The position numbers and the translations under genes were made by a program. Shown here piece by piece: positions 34,739-43,939 of a DNA stretch of 64,000 nucleotides. Source of the stretch: Caryophanales bacterium (GTDB lineage Bacteria; Bacillota; Bacilli; JARBTR01); the NCBI GenBank assembly GCA_029240105.1, contig JARBTR010000001.1, forward strand, positions 116,633-180,632. The letters run 5' to 3'. Below the pieces are notes generated by a model. That model saw nothing but the letters and a program-made list of their open reading frames with translations. It ran no database searches and was not told the DNA's origin. Position 1 is the stretch's first letter; each line of letters opens with the position of its first letter.

Positions 34739-36559
34739 ATGGCTTCATTAAAACGATTTTTAATAGGACGTCCAATGAAATCAGATGAATTGGGCGAACA
34801 AAAATTATCAAAATTAAAAGGCTTGGCCATTCTGTCTTCTGATGCATTATCATCAGTTGCTTACGGTACGGAACAAATACTAATCGTTCTAGCAACAATA
34901 GGTGTTGCTTCCTTTTGGTACAGCATACCAATAGCTTTATGTATTTTGATTCTTCTATTTGCGCTTATTCTATCGTACCGTCAAATAATTTTTGCCTATC
35001 CAAATGGTGGGGGAGCATACATGGTTTCGAAAGAAAACATGGGTGTAAATTTTGGTTTAGTAGCTGGTGGATCCTTATTAGTTGATTACATATTGACTGT
35101 TGCTGTTTCCGTTTCAGCGGGAGCAGACGCATTAACGTCTGCATTCCCAGGTATGCATGATTATACAGTAGCTATTGCTGTTTTCTTTGTTGTTATTATT
35201 ACAATTATGAATTTGCGTGGATTAACGGAATCGGCAACGATTCTAATGTTTCCTGTTTATTTATTCGTTATTTGTTTTATTATCATGTTGATCGTTGGTT
35301 TATATAGGGTAGTTACAGGAGATATTCCATATACTTTACAAACTGACTTTGGAGCGCCAGTAGCCGGTATTTCTTTATTTATACTTTTAAAGGCTTTTGC
35401 TTCTGGTACATCTGCGTTAACAGGCGTTGAGGCGATTTCCAATGCTATTCCAAATTTTAAAGATCCTGCTCCAAAAAATGCTGCCAAAACCTTAGTAATT
35501 ATGGGTGGAATGTTAGCAACACTATTTGTAGGAATTACTTTTCTATCATATTACTATGGTGTTGGTCCAAAAGAGAAAGAGACGATTGTCTCTCAGATTG
35601 CTTCCATAACATTTGGTAGAAATATCATGTACTATCTCATTCAAGGGACAACTACTGTTATCCTTATTCTTGCTGCAAATACAGGTTTCTCAGCTTTCCC
35701 TCAATTAGCTTTTAATTTAGCGAAGGATGGGTTTATTCCAAGAAAATTTACAGTTCGTGGGGATCGCCTAGGTTATTCAAACGGTATCATTGTTCTAGGT
35801 ATCGCATCAATTGTTCTAATTTACCTTTTTAATGGAAAAACAGAACAATTGATTCCGTTATATGCAGTAGGTGTTTTTATCCCATTTACGCTATCTCAAA
35901 CGGGGATGACTATTAAGTGGTTTAAAGAAAAATCAAATGGCTGGATCCCAAAAATGCTAACAAATCTTTTTGGGGCAATTATTTCTTTCATAGTTCTTAG
36001 CATATTTTTTATCACAAAATTTGAAAAAGTATGGTTTGTATTAGTTTTCTTGCCAGTAATCGTTTATTTCTTTCATCAGATTAAAAAACATTATGATTCT
36101 GTTGCTGTTCAACTTCGTATAAATCCCGAAGAAAGAATTAGCCCTTATGAAGGAAATGTCATTGTAGTACCTGTTGCAGGAATCACAAAAGTTGTTGAGA
36201 AGTCTGTTAACTATGCTAAGTCTATTACGGATCAAGTGTATGCTGTTTACGTTGCATTTGATCGAGAAGAAGAAAAACGATTTGAGGAAAAATGGAAAAA
36301 ATATTATCCAGATGTTCGACTCGTTACGTTGCAGTCAAAGTATAGAAGCTTAGTGACACCACTGATGAAATTTATTTCAACGATTGAAAACAAAGCGGAA
36401 GACACCAATTACCAAGTAACTGTTTTGATTCCACAATTTGTTACAAAGAGAACATGGCATCATTTCTTACACAATCAATCTAGTTTGTTGATTAGAGCCT
36501 ATCTAATCTTTAAAAAAGATGTCATAGTCACAACTGTTCCATATCATTTTAATGAATAG
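34739..36559 (+). CDS. kimA: KimA family high-affinity potassium importer (YdaO-like)
   Basis: KimA is an APC-superfamily K+/H+ symporter. The start is ATG 34739 (MASLKRFLIGRPMKSDELGEQK), giving 606 residues, close to B. subtilis KimA; the ORF-track start adds 14 residues. Motif SSDALSSVAYGTEQI supplies Asp35 and Tyr42, matching the K+-binding Asp36/Tyr43 described for KimA, and LLVDYILT a third acidic site. About 12 transmembrane helices, then a cytoplasmic USP-like tail (about 450-606: VIVVPVAGITKVVEKSV, FDREEEKRFEE). In B. subtilis the gene follows a c-di-AMP riboswitch; the 209 bases upstream here contain only the alaX terminator and an AT-rich stretch. Confidence 0.93.
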   Translation: MASLKRFLIGRPMKSDELGEQKLSKLKGLAILSSDALSSVAYGTEQILIVLATIGVASFWYSIPIALCILILLFALILSYRQIIFAYPNGGGAYMVSKENMGVNFGLVAGGSLLVDYILTVAVSVSAGADALTSAFPGMHDYTVAIAVFFVVIITIMNLRGLTESATILMFPVYLFVICFIIMLIVGLYRVVTGDIPYTLQTDFGAPVAGISLFILLKAFASGTSALTGVEAISNAIPNFKDPAPKNAAKTLVIMGGMLATLFVGITFLSYYYGVGPKEKETIVSQIASITFGRNIMYYLIQGTTTVILILAANTGFSAFPQLAFNLAKDGFIPRKFTVRGDRLGYSNGIIVLGIASIVLIYLFNGKTEQLIPLYAVGVFIPFTLSQTGMTIKWFKEKSNGWIPKMLTNLFGAIISFIVLSIFFITKFEKVWFVLVFLPVIVYFFHQIKKHYDSVAVQLRINPEERISPYEGNVIVVPVAGITKVVEKSVNYAKSITDQVYAVYVAFDREEEKRFEEKWKKYYPDVRLVTLQSKYRSLVTPLMKFISTIENKAEDTNYQVTVLIPQFVTKRTWHHFLHNQSSLLIRAYLIFKKDVIVTTVPYHFNE

Positions 36560-36586
36560 CCTTAATTATTCATTTCTTGTAGATAT

Positions 36587-36621
36587 AAAAATACCCGACG
36601 AAATTTCAGTCGGGTATTTTT
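36587..36621. terminator. Bidirectional terminator between kimA and spo0M
   Basis: AAAAATACCCGAC / GTCGGGTATTTTT, 13-bp perfect stem with a 9-base loop between converging genes. Confidence 0.93.
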
Positions 36622-36651
36622 ATACAATGGGGAAGGTTGTTTATTAATTGA

Positions 36652-37413
36652 TTAACTAAAGCGTCTGATTGTTTCAAGTAATCTATTTTGAACGATTTGC
36701 TTATTTAAAACTTCATCAGTGGTAAATGTTACTCTTGTTAGCGTTTCATCTGTACCAAGTGATTCAGCGAATAAACCAGACAGCCCTCTTGCTCTGCGAT
36801 CTACTTGAAGACGAACGTTTACTGTACTGCCTTCAGCAATATAATTCACTTCTAACTCATCTAACTTACCTCTAAAAACACCACTATAAGGGACAAACTC
36901 GAATTCTTGTACAATTCGCCCATAAGAATTTTTGTTTTCACACTCGCGAAGTGTAAATCCTAAATCTTGTAAGGCTTCAATAACATTTCTTAAACCAGCA
37001 GAAGGGACTACTTGAATGCCATCCTTATCACCTGAATCGATTGCATCTTCAATATCTAGGTTTGTAAAAATCCAAACATGAGACTTATGTAGAGAAATTG
37101 GTGTATTTTGACCTAATACAAATGAAAATGGAATAGTCAATTCTTCATTTACTAAAATCTTTTTGTTAATAGGAACACGATGGCTTTGTATTTTTACATT
37201 ACTGAAATAAGTTCGATCATCTTTTTCAACTTCATAGTCTGTAAAGACATTCAAATGTACAGAATCTAACTCTTGTTCTACAGTGCCGCCCTTGATGAAT
37301 AGTTCTCCTTTAATAACTTCTCCAGGTTGAAATTCACTTTTTTCCAGACGTGTATCGATTTTTGTACCACCTACACCTAAAACTTGAGCAAATACTTTCT
37401 TAAAAAAACTCAT
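36652..37413 (-). CDS. spo0M: Sporulation-control protein Spo0M
   Basis: An arrestin-like cytoplasmic protein that affects early sporulation and cell division in B. subtilis. The start is ATG 37413 (MSFFKKVFAQVLGVG), 7 bases after AGGAG, giving 253 residues. Family features: TKIDTRLEKSEFQPGEVIKGELFIKGG at the N-terminus, FPF-like IPFSFVLGQNTPI and HKSHVWIFTNLDIEDAIDSGDKD in the middle, and a C-terminal VRLQVDRRARGLSGLFAE region. It is divergent from the BclA-like gene, forming a small sporulation-linked pair. Confidence 0.9.
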   Translation of the reverse strand: MSFFKKVFAQVLGVGGTKIDTRLEKSEFQPGEVIKGELFIKGGTVEQELDSVHLNVFTDYEVEKDDRTYFSNVKIQSHRVPINKKILVNEELTIPFSFVLGQNTPISLHKSHVWIFTNLDIEDAIDSGDKDGIQVVPSAGLRNVIEALQDLGFTLRECENKNSYGRIVQEFEFVPYSGVFRGKLDELEVNYIAEGSTVNVRLQVDRRARGLSGLFAESLGTDETLTRVTFTTDEVLNKQIVQNRLLETIRRFS

Positions 37414-37708
37414 CTTCATTCTCCTATCTTTTTGTTTAAAATTTTGACTGATACTCTAGCTTTGTGTATCACGATATGAACAGTATATCAAAACTCTTAT
37501 ATCAATTATGTTCTATCGAATATGTAACTTTTAATTTATATAGAAAAATCAGTCAATCATGACAAAAAAAGTTTTGTCAGTTTTTTATACGATTTTGTTT
37601 GTAAAAGGTTTCTAAAAAATGTTTTTGAAGGTTTTCATGTATTTAAAAAACATTTTCCAAACTTAGCAAACTATAGTATGAATGCCGTTTCTTCCTTTTT
37701 TAATCTGA

Positions 37709-37717
37709 CATAGGATA
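37709..37717 (+). promoter_or_regulatory. Possible SigK -10 element for the BclA-like gene
   Basis: CATAGGATA fits the SigK -10 consensus CATANNNTA and lies about 23 bases before the start codon. The -35 AC is not evident. A late mother-cell promoter would suit an exosporium protein. The rest of this 326-base divergent gap shows no other clear feature. Confidence 0.4.
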
Positions 37718-37739
37718 GGGTTTGAGGGGGTGAATGATT

Positions 37740-38351
37740 ATGGATAAAAAGAAATATTGTTATCGTCCAGATGGTTGGACATGGAGATATGAATCATTTT
37801 TGCAGCATGCTATATGTTGTGCTTTAGAAAAACAGCATCGTTGTTGTAAACAAGGACCTCCAGGACCTCCAGGACCACAAGGACCACAAGGGCCACAAGG
37901 ACCAGAAGGACCACAGGGACCAGCTGGAGTGACAACAGCTGCTTATTTTTACAATATTGGTGAACAGACTGTTGCTAGAAATGGGGGAACTGTCCAGTTT
38001 AATCAAACTCCGATACCAAGCCCATTACCTTCAGGTATAACCTTTACCTCACCAGATACAATTGTTTTAGCAGAGAGTGGGCTTTATGAAGTAACCTATT
38101 ATTTGTTGCCGCAAACTGCTAATACTACATTTGCATTATTTTTGGGAACAAATGAGCTCCCAGGAACCCGCTACACATCTACATCAGGTTCTGGAACCGT
38201 ATATGGCCAGGCATTAATTGAAATTCCTGAATTGACAACACCTGCATCCATTACATTAAGAAATGTTGACACACAGCAAGATGCACAAATTGATGATGGT
38301 TCATTAGCAAATACAGTTAGTGCTTCGTTGTTAATTAAAAGGCTAAGCTAA
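37740..38351 (+). CDS. BclA-like collagen-repeat spore surface protein
   Basis: 203 residues from ATG 37740, 9 bases after GAGGGGG; the ORF-track ATG at 37734 is too close to that box. The short N-terminus is cysteine-rich ([12 protein letters not shown]). It is followed by a collagen-like stretch of about eight G-x-y triplets ([12 protein letters not shown]...) and a C-terminal TNF-like jelly-roll (about 67-203: [18 protein letters not shown] ... [11 protein letters not shown]-type), as in exosporium BclA and related filaments. The collagen part is very short, and the canonical N-terminal exosporium leader is not recognised. Probably a spore-surface protein. Confidence 0.85.
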   Translation: MDKKKYCYRPDGWTWRYESFLQHAICCALEKQHRCCKQGPPGPPGPQGPQGPQGPEGPQGPAGVTTAAYFYNIGEQTVARNGGTVQFNQTPIPSPLPSGITFTSPDTIVLAESGLYEVTYYLLPQTANTTFALFLGTNELPGTRYTSTSGSGTVYGQALIEIPELTTPASITLRNVDTQQDAQIDDGSLANTVSASLLIKRLS

Positions 38352-38386
38352 ACAAAAAAAATCTGATATTTTATAAAATTAGTGAA

Positions 38387-38418
38387 GGCAGATACCGAAA
38401 AATATCTGTCTTTTTTTT
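38387..38418 (+). terminator. Intrinsic terminator after the BclA-like gene
   Basis: GGCAGATA / TATCTGTC stem with T8 tail. Confidence 0.88.
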
Positions 38419-38569
38419 ATTGACATTTTCTGTATGAAGATATATAGGTACTTGTTTTAATAATAATTTAGTGGATTTATTAGAATAAATAAAAACTTTT
38501 CTGAGAAAGTGTTAAAATAGTACATTATCTTGTGAAGCCTATTTATATATACATATTGGGAGTTAAACC

Positions 38570-39712
38570 ATGTTTGTTTTTTTTATAATAATATTCCTTT
38601 CTCTATTCAGTACCATCAATTTTTACCTTGGGAGTCGTATTCTTTTCTGGCTACATTTAATGGAACCAACACTACATACAGGGGTGTTTTGGCTGTTCTT
38701 TAGTGTATTTACTGTTGTAGCGTTTTTTTCACAAGCCCTTCCATTTTCGAAATTCTCTATAAAACTAAAGATATTCGGCAATTATTGGATGGGTGTATTT
38801 ACATACTTACTTTTAACAGTGCTAGCTGTTGATACGGTTCGATTCATCCTAAAAGTCACGCAGATTCAGCCAGAATTTTTATCAACAAAAAATGGTGGAA
38901 TTGCTGTGGGATTATTTACTTTATTTGTCGTTGCTGGATTCGTTGGATATGGTCTATGGCGAGCGAAAGAAGTGAAAATCGTTTCCTACGATATCACAAT
39001 CGATAAACCTTCAGAATTGAGAGGGTTGAAAATTGCACTTGTTTCCGATTTACATCTTGGGAACATGATAGGCTACGAGCAAATGAAGGCAATGGTTGAA
39101 AAAATTAATGCCTTGAAACCAGATATGGTAGTCTTGGCAGGGGATGTTTTTGACGGAAGTTACGATGCAGTCGATGATCCGAAAGGGATAGCTGAATTAT
39201 ATCGATCAATCAATGCTACTTATGGTACGTATGCTGTTTTAGGGAATCATGACGCAGGTAGAACGTTTGGTAAAATGGTATCATTTTTTGAAGAGGCAGG
39301 GGTCAAACTCCTTCAAGACGAAAACATGTTGATAGATGATAAATTGACTGTCATCGGTCGAAAGGATCGAAGACCCATTGGAGAACAAGGTTCGAAAGTC
39401 AAACCGATTGAAGAACTTGTCCACGGTGTAGATTTTACGAAACCAGTCATTGTTCTGGATCATCAGCCAAATGGAATCAATGATGCTCGTCAAATCGAAG
39501 CCGACTTATTACTTTGTGGGCACACACATAAAGGTCAGATATCACCAGGAAATTTCATAACGAAAAAAGTGTTTGAAATCGATTACGGTCATCTGAAAAC
39601 AGGTCATTTAAATACAATTGTTTCCTCAGGTTATGGAACTTGGGGGCCACCGATGCGTATTGCAAGCCATTGTGAGGTTGTAGAAATAAACGTTCAGTTT
39701 CAGTCCGAATAA
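38570..39712 (+). CDS. Membrane-anchored calcineurin-type metallophosphoesterase
   Basis: 380 residues: about four N-terminal transmembrane helices (1-130), then a metallophosphoesterase domain with all metal-binding motifs: VSDLHLG, LAGDVFDG, GNHD and GHTH. Members of this membrane family (YkuE/YpbG-type) act on phosphodiesters or membrane-associated substrates; the substrate is unknown here. TTGGGAG precedes the ATG. A Nudix gene follows after 30 bases on the same strand. Confidence 0.9.
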   Translation: MFVFFIIIFLSLFSTINFYLGSRILFWLHLMEPTLHTGVFWLFFSVFTVVAFFSQALPFSKFSIKLKIFGNYWMGVFTYLLLTVLAVDTVRFILKVTQIQPEFLSTKNGGIAVGLFTLFVVAGFVGYGLWRAKEVKIVSYDITIDKPSELRGLKIALVSDLHLGNMIGYEQMKAMVEKINALKPDMVVLAGDVFDGSYDAVDDPKGIAELYRSINATYGTYAVLGNHDAGRTFGKMVSFFEEAGVKLLQDENMLIDDKLTVIGRKDRRPIGEQGSKVKPIEELVHGVDFTKPVIVLDHQPNGINDARQIEADLLLCGHTHKGQISPGNFITKKVFEIDYGHLKTGHLNTIVSSGYGTWGPPMRIASHCEVVEINVQFQSE

Positions 39713-39742
39713 TCAGGAGTCAGAATAATTGGGGGGAGAAAA

Positions 39743-40222
39743 GTGGGATACATCTCCGAATTACGAAAGAGTATAGGTAGTAGACCAATTATAAGTGTTG
39801 GGGCAACGATACTTGTAGTAAATGAGAAAAGAGAAATTCTTTTTCAACATCGTTCAGATACATTTGATTGGGGTTTGCCTGGTGGTTCAATGGAATTAGG
39901 TGAAACTTTAGAAGAAGTTGCTTCTCGTGAACTGCAAGAGGAAACGGGACTTGTTGCGAATCAATTTGAGTTGATAGGTGTTTTTTCTGGTCCTCGATAT
40001 TATTTCAAATATCCAAACGGTGACGAAACTTATAGTGTGATTAACCTATTCCTCGCGAAAAATGTAAGTGGAACATTAGAAATGAATGACGGAGAGAGTC
40101 TTAACCTGAAGTATTTCAGTAAAAAAAATCTTCCAAAAAATATTGAAAAAAGAGCAAAAGAACTAATAGAAAATTTAGGAGACACATTGTGGGGCTTAGA
40201 CAGTTCTTTCGGTGTTATTTAA
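39743..40222 (+). CDS. Nudix hydrolase
   Basis: 159 residues with the Nudix box GSMELGETLEEVASRELQEETGL (GX5EX7REUXEEXGU) at about 48-70, preceded by WGLPGG. Nudix enzymes cleave nucleoside diphosphates linked to another moiety. GTG start with GGGGGGAGA upstream. It lies 30 bases after the phosphoesterase gene and ends at a terminator, so the two probably form an operon. Substrate unknown. Confidence 0.92.
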   Translation: MGYISELRKSIGSRPIISVGATILVVNEKREILFQHRSDTFDWGLPGGSMELGETLEEVASRELQEETGLVANQFELIGVFSGPRYYFKYPNGDETYSVINLFLAKNVSGTLEMNDGESLNLKYFSKKNLPKNIEKRAKELIENLGDTLWGLDSSFGVI

Positions 40223-40258
40223 TAAAACAGCAGGTTTCACTTTAATAAGATTAATTAG

Positions 40259-40282
40259 GGACCAAATCTGTGGTCCTTTTTT
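40259..40282 (+). terminator. Intrinsic terminator after the Nudix gene
   Basis: GGACCA-AATCTG-TGGTCC with a T6 tail. Confidence 0.9.
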
Positions 40283-40315
40283 GGATGTGAACAACTTTAT
40301 TTAACTAGCAAATAA

Positions 40316-40352
40316 GAAAAAAATCTCACATTTCTGTAAAATTGTGAGATTT
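40316..40352 (-). terminator. Terminator overlapping the stop of the aminotransferase V gene
   Basis: AAATCTCACA / TGTGAGATTT, 10-bp stem, with a T-rich tail on the minus strand. The stop codon lies within the stem. Confidence 0.8.
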
Positions 40353-41738
40353 TTTGTTTGGTTGAAATACTTGTGGTCTTCCGCAAGCTCCTTTTGGAAC
40401 ATCTATATATTTCTTTTTGTAATAATCTTTATTAGAAGAAATCGCTTGTAATGCAGTGATTAGTGTATCAATTTCTTTCTTTGTGTTATAGAAACTAAAA
40501 CTTATCCGAACAAGTCCTGGTGAAACCATATTCGGATCTTCACGCATGGCTCTCATTTTTTCATCACTGATGTTTAACAAACGCTGAACATAGGGGTGAG
40601 CACAAAAATATCCACTTCGCACAGCAATCCCATATTCATCAGCAAAAATCTGAGCGATATCATTATGGTGCATGTTGTCCATTGTAAACGTTAACAGGCT
40701 AACATGAGGAATGGTTTCATTAGCGGCCCCATAGATTTGGATATCTGAAAATTGCTTTAACCCATTGAGTGCATAATGAAACATTTTGTCTTCGTATTCA
40801 TGGAGCTGTTTCATGTTTAATTTTTGAACTGTACGGATGGCTGCTCCAAGTGCTGCGATACCAAATAAATTTGGGGTGCCAGCTTCCAACTTTCCAGGTG
40901 CTTCATCCCACTGGATGAATTTATGTGATACCAATCGGACAGTTCCTCCACCTTTTAAAAGGGGATTTGTATAATCGAATGTTGATTTTGGACCAATTAA
41001 GACACCGGCACCAAATGGGGCGTACATTTTATGACCAGAAAAGGACAGAAAATCAATGTGTTCCGGATGTTGATGCGGTTTCATATCAAAAGGTAAGTGA
41101 GGAATAGCCTGAGCACCATCAACATGAATCAACGCACCATGTTGATGCGCCAATCGTGCAATGGTGTGTACAGGATTTACAAAACCAGTAACATTTGATG
41201 CAGCAGTTACGGTAATGAGCTTGACTGAACCGTGGTTCTTTTTTAGTTTTGCTTCCAAGTCGTCCATAGAAAGAGTACCGTCTCTTTTTACTTTCACATA
41301 TTGGAGATCAAAATCTTCTCTCCAAGGTAAATCATTTGAAATATGTTCCATCTCCGTTGACAATATCACAGGCTTTTTCCTTTGCTTTTTAAAAGCATTT
41401 GCTAACAAATTGATTGATTCCGTTGTGTTTTTTGTAAAAATGATAGCATCAAGCTCTTTGTCAGCATGAACGAAATCAGTAACTAATTCTCTACTTTTTT
41501 CGATAACCTGATCTGAAAGTAGGGATTTGAATCCCTTTCCTCTGTGCGTTGAGGCATACCAGGGAGCAAATTCATTTAGTTCATCCATCACAGAAGTAAA
41601 TGGAGGCGTCGTTGCAGCATTGTCAAAATAGATGGATTTACCCAGTTTACCGCCTTGGAGCGGTATTTTTTGTTCTAATCCAACTAAAAGTTTACGATAT
41701 TTTTTTTCTTTATTTGTTTGAGAATTGAATAGTTTCAT
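40326..41738 (-). CDS. Class V aminotransferase, cysteine desulfurase-like (SufS/Csd type)
   Basis: About 470 residues if it starts at ATG 41738 (MKLFNSQTNK); the ORF track begins at a TTG 24 bases earlier. PLP-enzyme features: YFDNAATTP, FTKNTTESINLLA, TEMEHISNDLPW, HVDGAQAIPHLP, and SFSGHKMYAPFGAGVLIG with the Schiff-base lysine. The region RSGYFCAHPYVQRLL contains a cysteine at the position of the catalytic Cys of group II desulfurases. There are no suf genes nearby, so a stand-alone sulfur-transfer or amino-acid lyase role is likely. The C-terminal extension (about 440-470) is unusual. Confidence 0.82.
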   Translation of the reverse strand: MKLFNSQTNKEKKYRKLLVGLEQKIPLQGGKLGKSIYFDNAATTPPFTSVMDELNEFAPWYASTHRGKGFKSLLSDQVIEKSRELVTDFVHADKELDAIIFTKNTTESINLLANAFKKQRKKPVILSTEMEHISNDLPWREDFDLQYVKVKRDGTLSMDDLEAKLKKNHGSVKLITVTAASNVTGFVNPVHTIARLAHQHGALIHVDGAQAIPHLPFDMKPHQHPEHIDFLSFSGHKMYAPFGAGVLIGPKSTFDYTNPLLKGGGTVRLVSHKFIQWDEAPGKLEAGTPNLFGIAALGAAIRTVQKLNMKQLHEYEDKMFHYALNGLKQFSDIQIYGAANETIPHVSLLTFTMDNMHHNDIAQIFADEYGIAVRSGYFCAHPYVQRLLNISDEKMRAMREDPNMVSPGLVRISFSFYNTKKEIDTLITALQAISSNKDYYKKKYIDVPKGACGRPQVFQPNKKSHNFTEM

Positions 41739-41993
41739 TCTAAATTGCAACCTTTCTGTCAAAAGGTATTAAAACTGTAATTCATTTTATGCAAAGAGTT
41801 TCTTAAGGGATTGTAGGCTTAATTCCAATTTGTATTGGATAAACGATTTATTGATAAAAATTTAGTGTTTTACTGCTAGAGGAAATGTATAATATTGTAA
41901 AATGGATAAGTATGGTAATTGTTTAAACTGAGCGAAGTTGTCTACAAAAAAATCAGAAGTTTAATTTTGATGTAAAAAAAGGAGGTCTTATAA

Positions 41994-42899
41994 ATGGCAT
42001 CTTTTGTTTACCCATTGATATTAATTATTAGTTTCTTATTTTTAATGAAAAAAGGTGACGAAACAGAATCTAATTTCCCATTAAAAATAATTGGCTATTT
42101 TATATTAGGTTCATTTGCCTTTAAAATTAATCAAATTTCCCTTCCACTTGGATTTGTAGTGTATCTGTTATTTTTTTTTCCTAAATTAAATGAAGATGTG
42201 AAACGAAAAGCTGCTGTATTTGGTGTTCTTACCTTTTTATTAACCTTTTGGTCCATACCATTTGTCATTGAAAAGTGGGAGAATCGTCCAACATATATTG
42301 ATCATCAACTTGGTTCAGTCTATACAATGAACTTTCAAAAGGAATATGAACTGGTTAAAAAACAAATAAGATTCAATAAAATGGAAATAAAGCTTGAGGA
42401 TTTTAGAGTTAATTATAATAAAGACGGTAGAATTACAGAAATAGGCTGGCAGCTACGCGGGCAAAATGGCAGTGGCTATAATCTCTATCAAATAAGTTAT
42501 AATTTTAGTAAGAATAAGTATATCGTAACATATAATCAGGTTGATAATTGGCTCCAATACAATCGTTTAATTGGGGCTGATCATTTTTTTGAGACTCTTA
42601 TTTTGCTTGATATTAAAGATATTACTCATAATAAGGGTGACTTTTCTTCTTATGGTATACAAAGTACAGGGGAAAGAACTAATTATGAAATGAAGAATAA
42701 AAATCATTTTGTCATTTTAAATAGAGAAATAAAATTATTAGATGATGAAAAATTACCAGTAGAGGGTTATTATATTTCAACTTATGCAATCAAGAAAACA
42801 GGAGAAGTAAAAGATAAAAGGGGAAATATCACACAAGAAAGCTTCGAAGGCACCGAAGCATCTGATTATCTATTTGATGTGGAATATGTTGTGGAATAA
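41994..42899 (+). CDS. Membrane protein of unknown function
   Basis: 301 residues. About four hydrophobic helices in the first 100 residues (SFVYPLILIISFLFLM; IGYFILGSFAF; LPLGFVVYLLFFF; AAVFGVLTFLLTFWSIPFVI) precede a roughly 200-residue soluble region rich in Tyr, Asn and charged residues. AAAGGAGG precedes the ATG. No family recognised; the soluble domain probably faces the outside. It stands alone with its own terminator. Confidence 0.7.
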   Translation: MASFVYPLILIISFLFLMKKGDETESNFPLKIIGYFILGSFAFKINQISLPLGFVVYLLFFFPKLNEDVKRKAAVFGVLTFLLTFWSIPFVIEKWENRPTYIDHQLGSVYTMNFQKEYELVKKQIRFNKMEIKLEDFRVNYNKDGRITEIGWQLRGQNGSGYNLYQISYNFSKNKYIVTYNQVDNWLQYNRLIGADHFFETLILLDIKDITHNKGDFSSYGIQSTGERTNYEMKNKNHFVILNREIKLLDDEKLPVEGYYISTYAIKKTGEVKDKRGNITQESFEGTEASDYLFDVEYVVE

Positions 42900-42977
42900 T
42901 AAAAATTATTCCTAAAAAAGATAACATTGATGCGAAACATGGTTGTAATTAGCTCATTATTCAATTAGTAAAAATAT

Positions 42978-43022
42978 AAAGATTGAATGTTCTCTTAATT
43001 TGGGAAAATTTCAATCTTTTTT
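42978..43022 (+). terminator. Intrinsic terminator
   Basis: AAAGATTGAA / TTCAATCTTT with a 22-base loop and T6 tail. Otherwise the 324-base gap 42900-43223 shows no gene. Confidence 0.75.
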
Positions 43023-43223
43023 GTATTTTGTGATGGGTAACAGGTATAGTCTGGTTGATTCTTACACTAAGACTGTTTCTGCATAGTTTGTTTCTTTCTT
43101 GTTCAGATCAAACTTTGAAAAATAAGTAGAGCAAATGCTTATTTTGGCGTGTCAAAAATCTTGTTTTCAATTGTAGATATGATTAGAGGAGCATAATAAA
43201 AGACCCCAAATAGAGGTCAAAAT

Positions 43224-43568
43224 TCATTCCATACTTTTTCTAATTTTTTCAGGAATCATTACAACTTCCGTATTTAAATCAACGGGTTTAAATGTCTCAT
43301 CAATACATTCTTCCCAATACTCTAGATGCTTTTCATCAATCCAGTGGTTTGATTCCTGGATTTCTTGACCACCGACACCTCGAACTGAATACCAATATAA
43401 ATACGCATCTCCGTTTAGATGTTCTCTAAATATAGTTTCAACGTACATCCTTTCACTCTCAAGTGTAACTAGAACATCTTTCATATTTTCATTTAAAAAT
43501 TTTAACCATTCATCAACACGCTCAGATTTGTCCTTTTTAACTCTAAATCTTGTTAATTCAATTTTCAT
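43224..43568 (-). CDS. DUF6176-like small cytoplasmic protein
   Basis: 114 residues with no signal or membrane segment. The pattern IELTRFRVKKDKSERVDEWLKFLNEN, SERMYVETIFRE, YLYWYSVRG and SNHWIDEKHLEYW resembles the DUF6176 family of ferredoxin-like-fold proteins. A GGGGT(T) box precedes the ATG on the minus strand. Function unknown. Confidence 0.7.
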   Translation of the reverse strand: MKIELTRFRVKKDKSERVDEWLKFLNENMKDVLVTLESERMYVETIFREHLNGDAYLYWYSVRGVGGQEIQESNHWIDEKHLEYWEECIDETFKPVDLNTEVVMIPEKIRKSME

Positions 43569-43719
43569 AATTAACCCCTTTGATTAGCTATCCTGTTTTC
43601 ATTACATATTTTAACAGATTTATTCAATAAGCATAAACGAATAAAACAACAAACTTTTCGAAAATATCTAAACTGAAAAGTAGTATCCGAGATCAAATTT
43701 AGATATAAACCGGGTATTT

Positions 43720-43747
43720 TGTAAATATTCTGTAAATTTATTGTAAA
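43720..43747 (-). promoter_or_regulatory. Putative PhoP box upstream of the phosphate transporter
   Basis: Three TTTACA hexamers (read on the minus strand; TGTAAA on plus) begin at 43720, 43731 and 43742, an exact 11-bp period with 5-bp spacers. This is the TTHACA-N5 direct-repeat arrangement bound by PhoP in B. subtilis. A fourth TGTAAA is at 43765-43770. The array is just upstream of a TATAAT and the PiT gene. Confidence 0.55.
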
Positions 43748-43774
43748 GATGGCATTTGAAAGATTGTAAACAAC

Positions 43775-43780
43775 TATAAT
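43775..43780 (+). promoter_or_regulatory. -10 element for the PiT gene
   Basis: Consensus TATAAT with no good -35, as often seen for activator-dependent promoters. It leaves a leader of about 155 bases before the ATG at 43940. Confidence 0.5.
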
Positions 43781-43939
43781 AGGGTTGAAACTTACTAGGA
43801 TTCTACATTAGGAGGGAGGAAAAGCAAGAAGTAGCTAAATGATTATCGTCTGCTATATTTAAACTCTTCATTAAATGATTCTTTATTTTTATAGTCTGTA
43901 CACCTTTAGTATTTCATAGATTATAGGGGAGGTATTACT

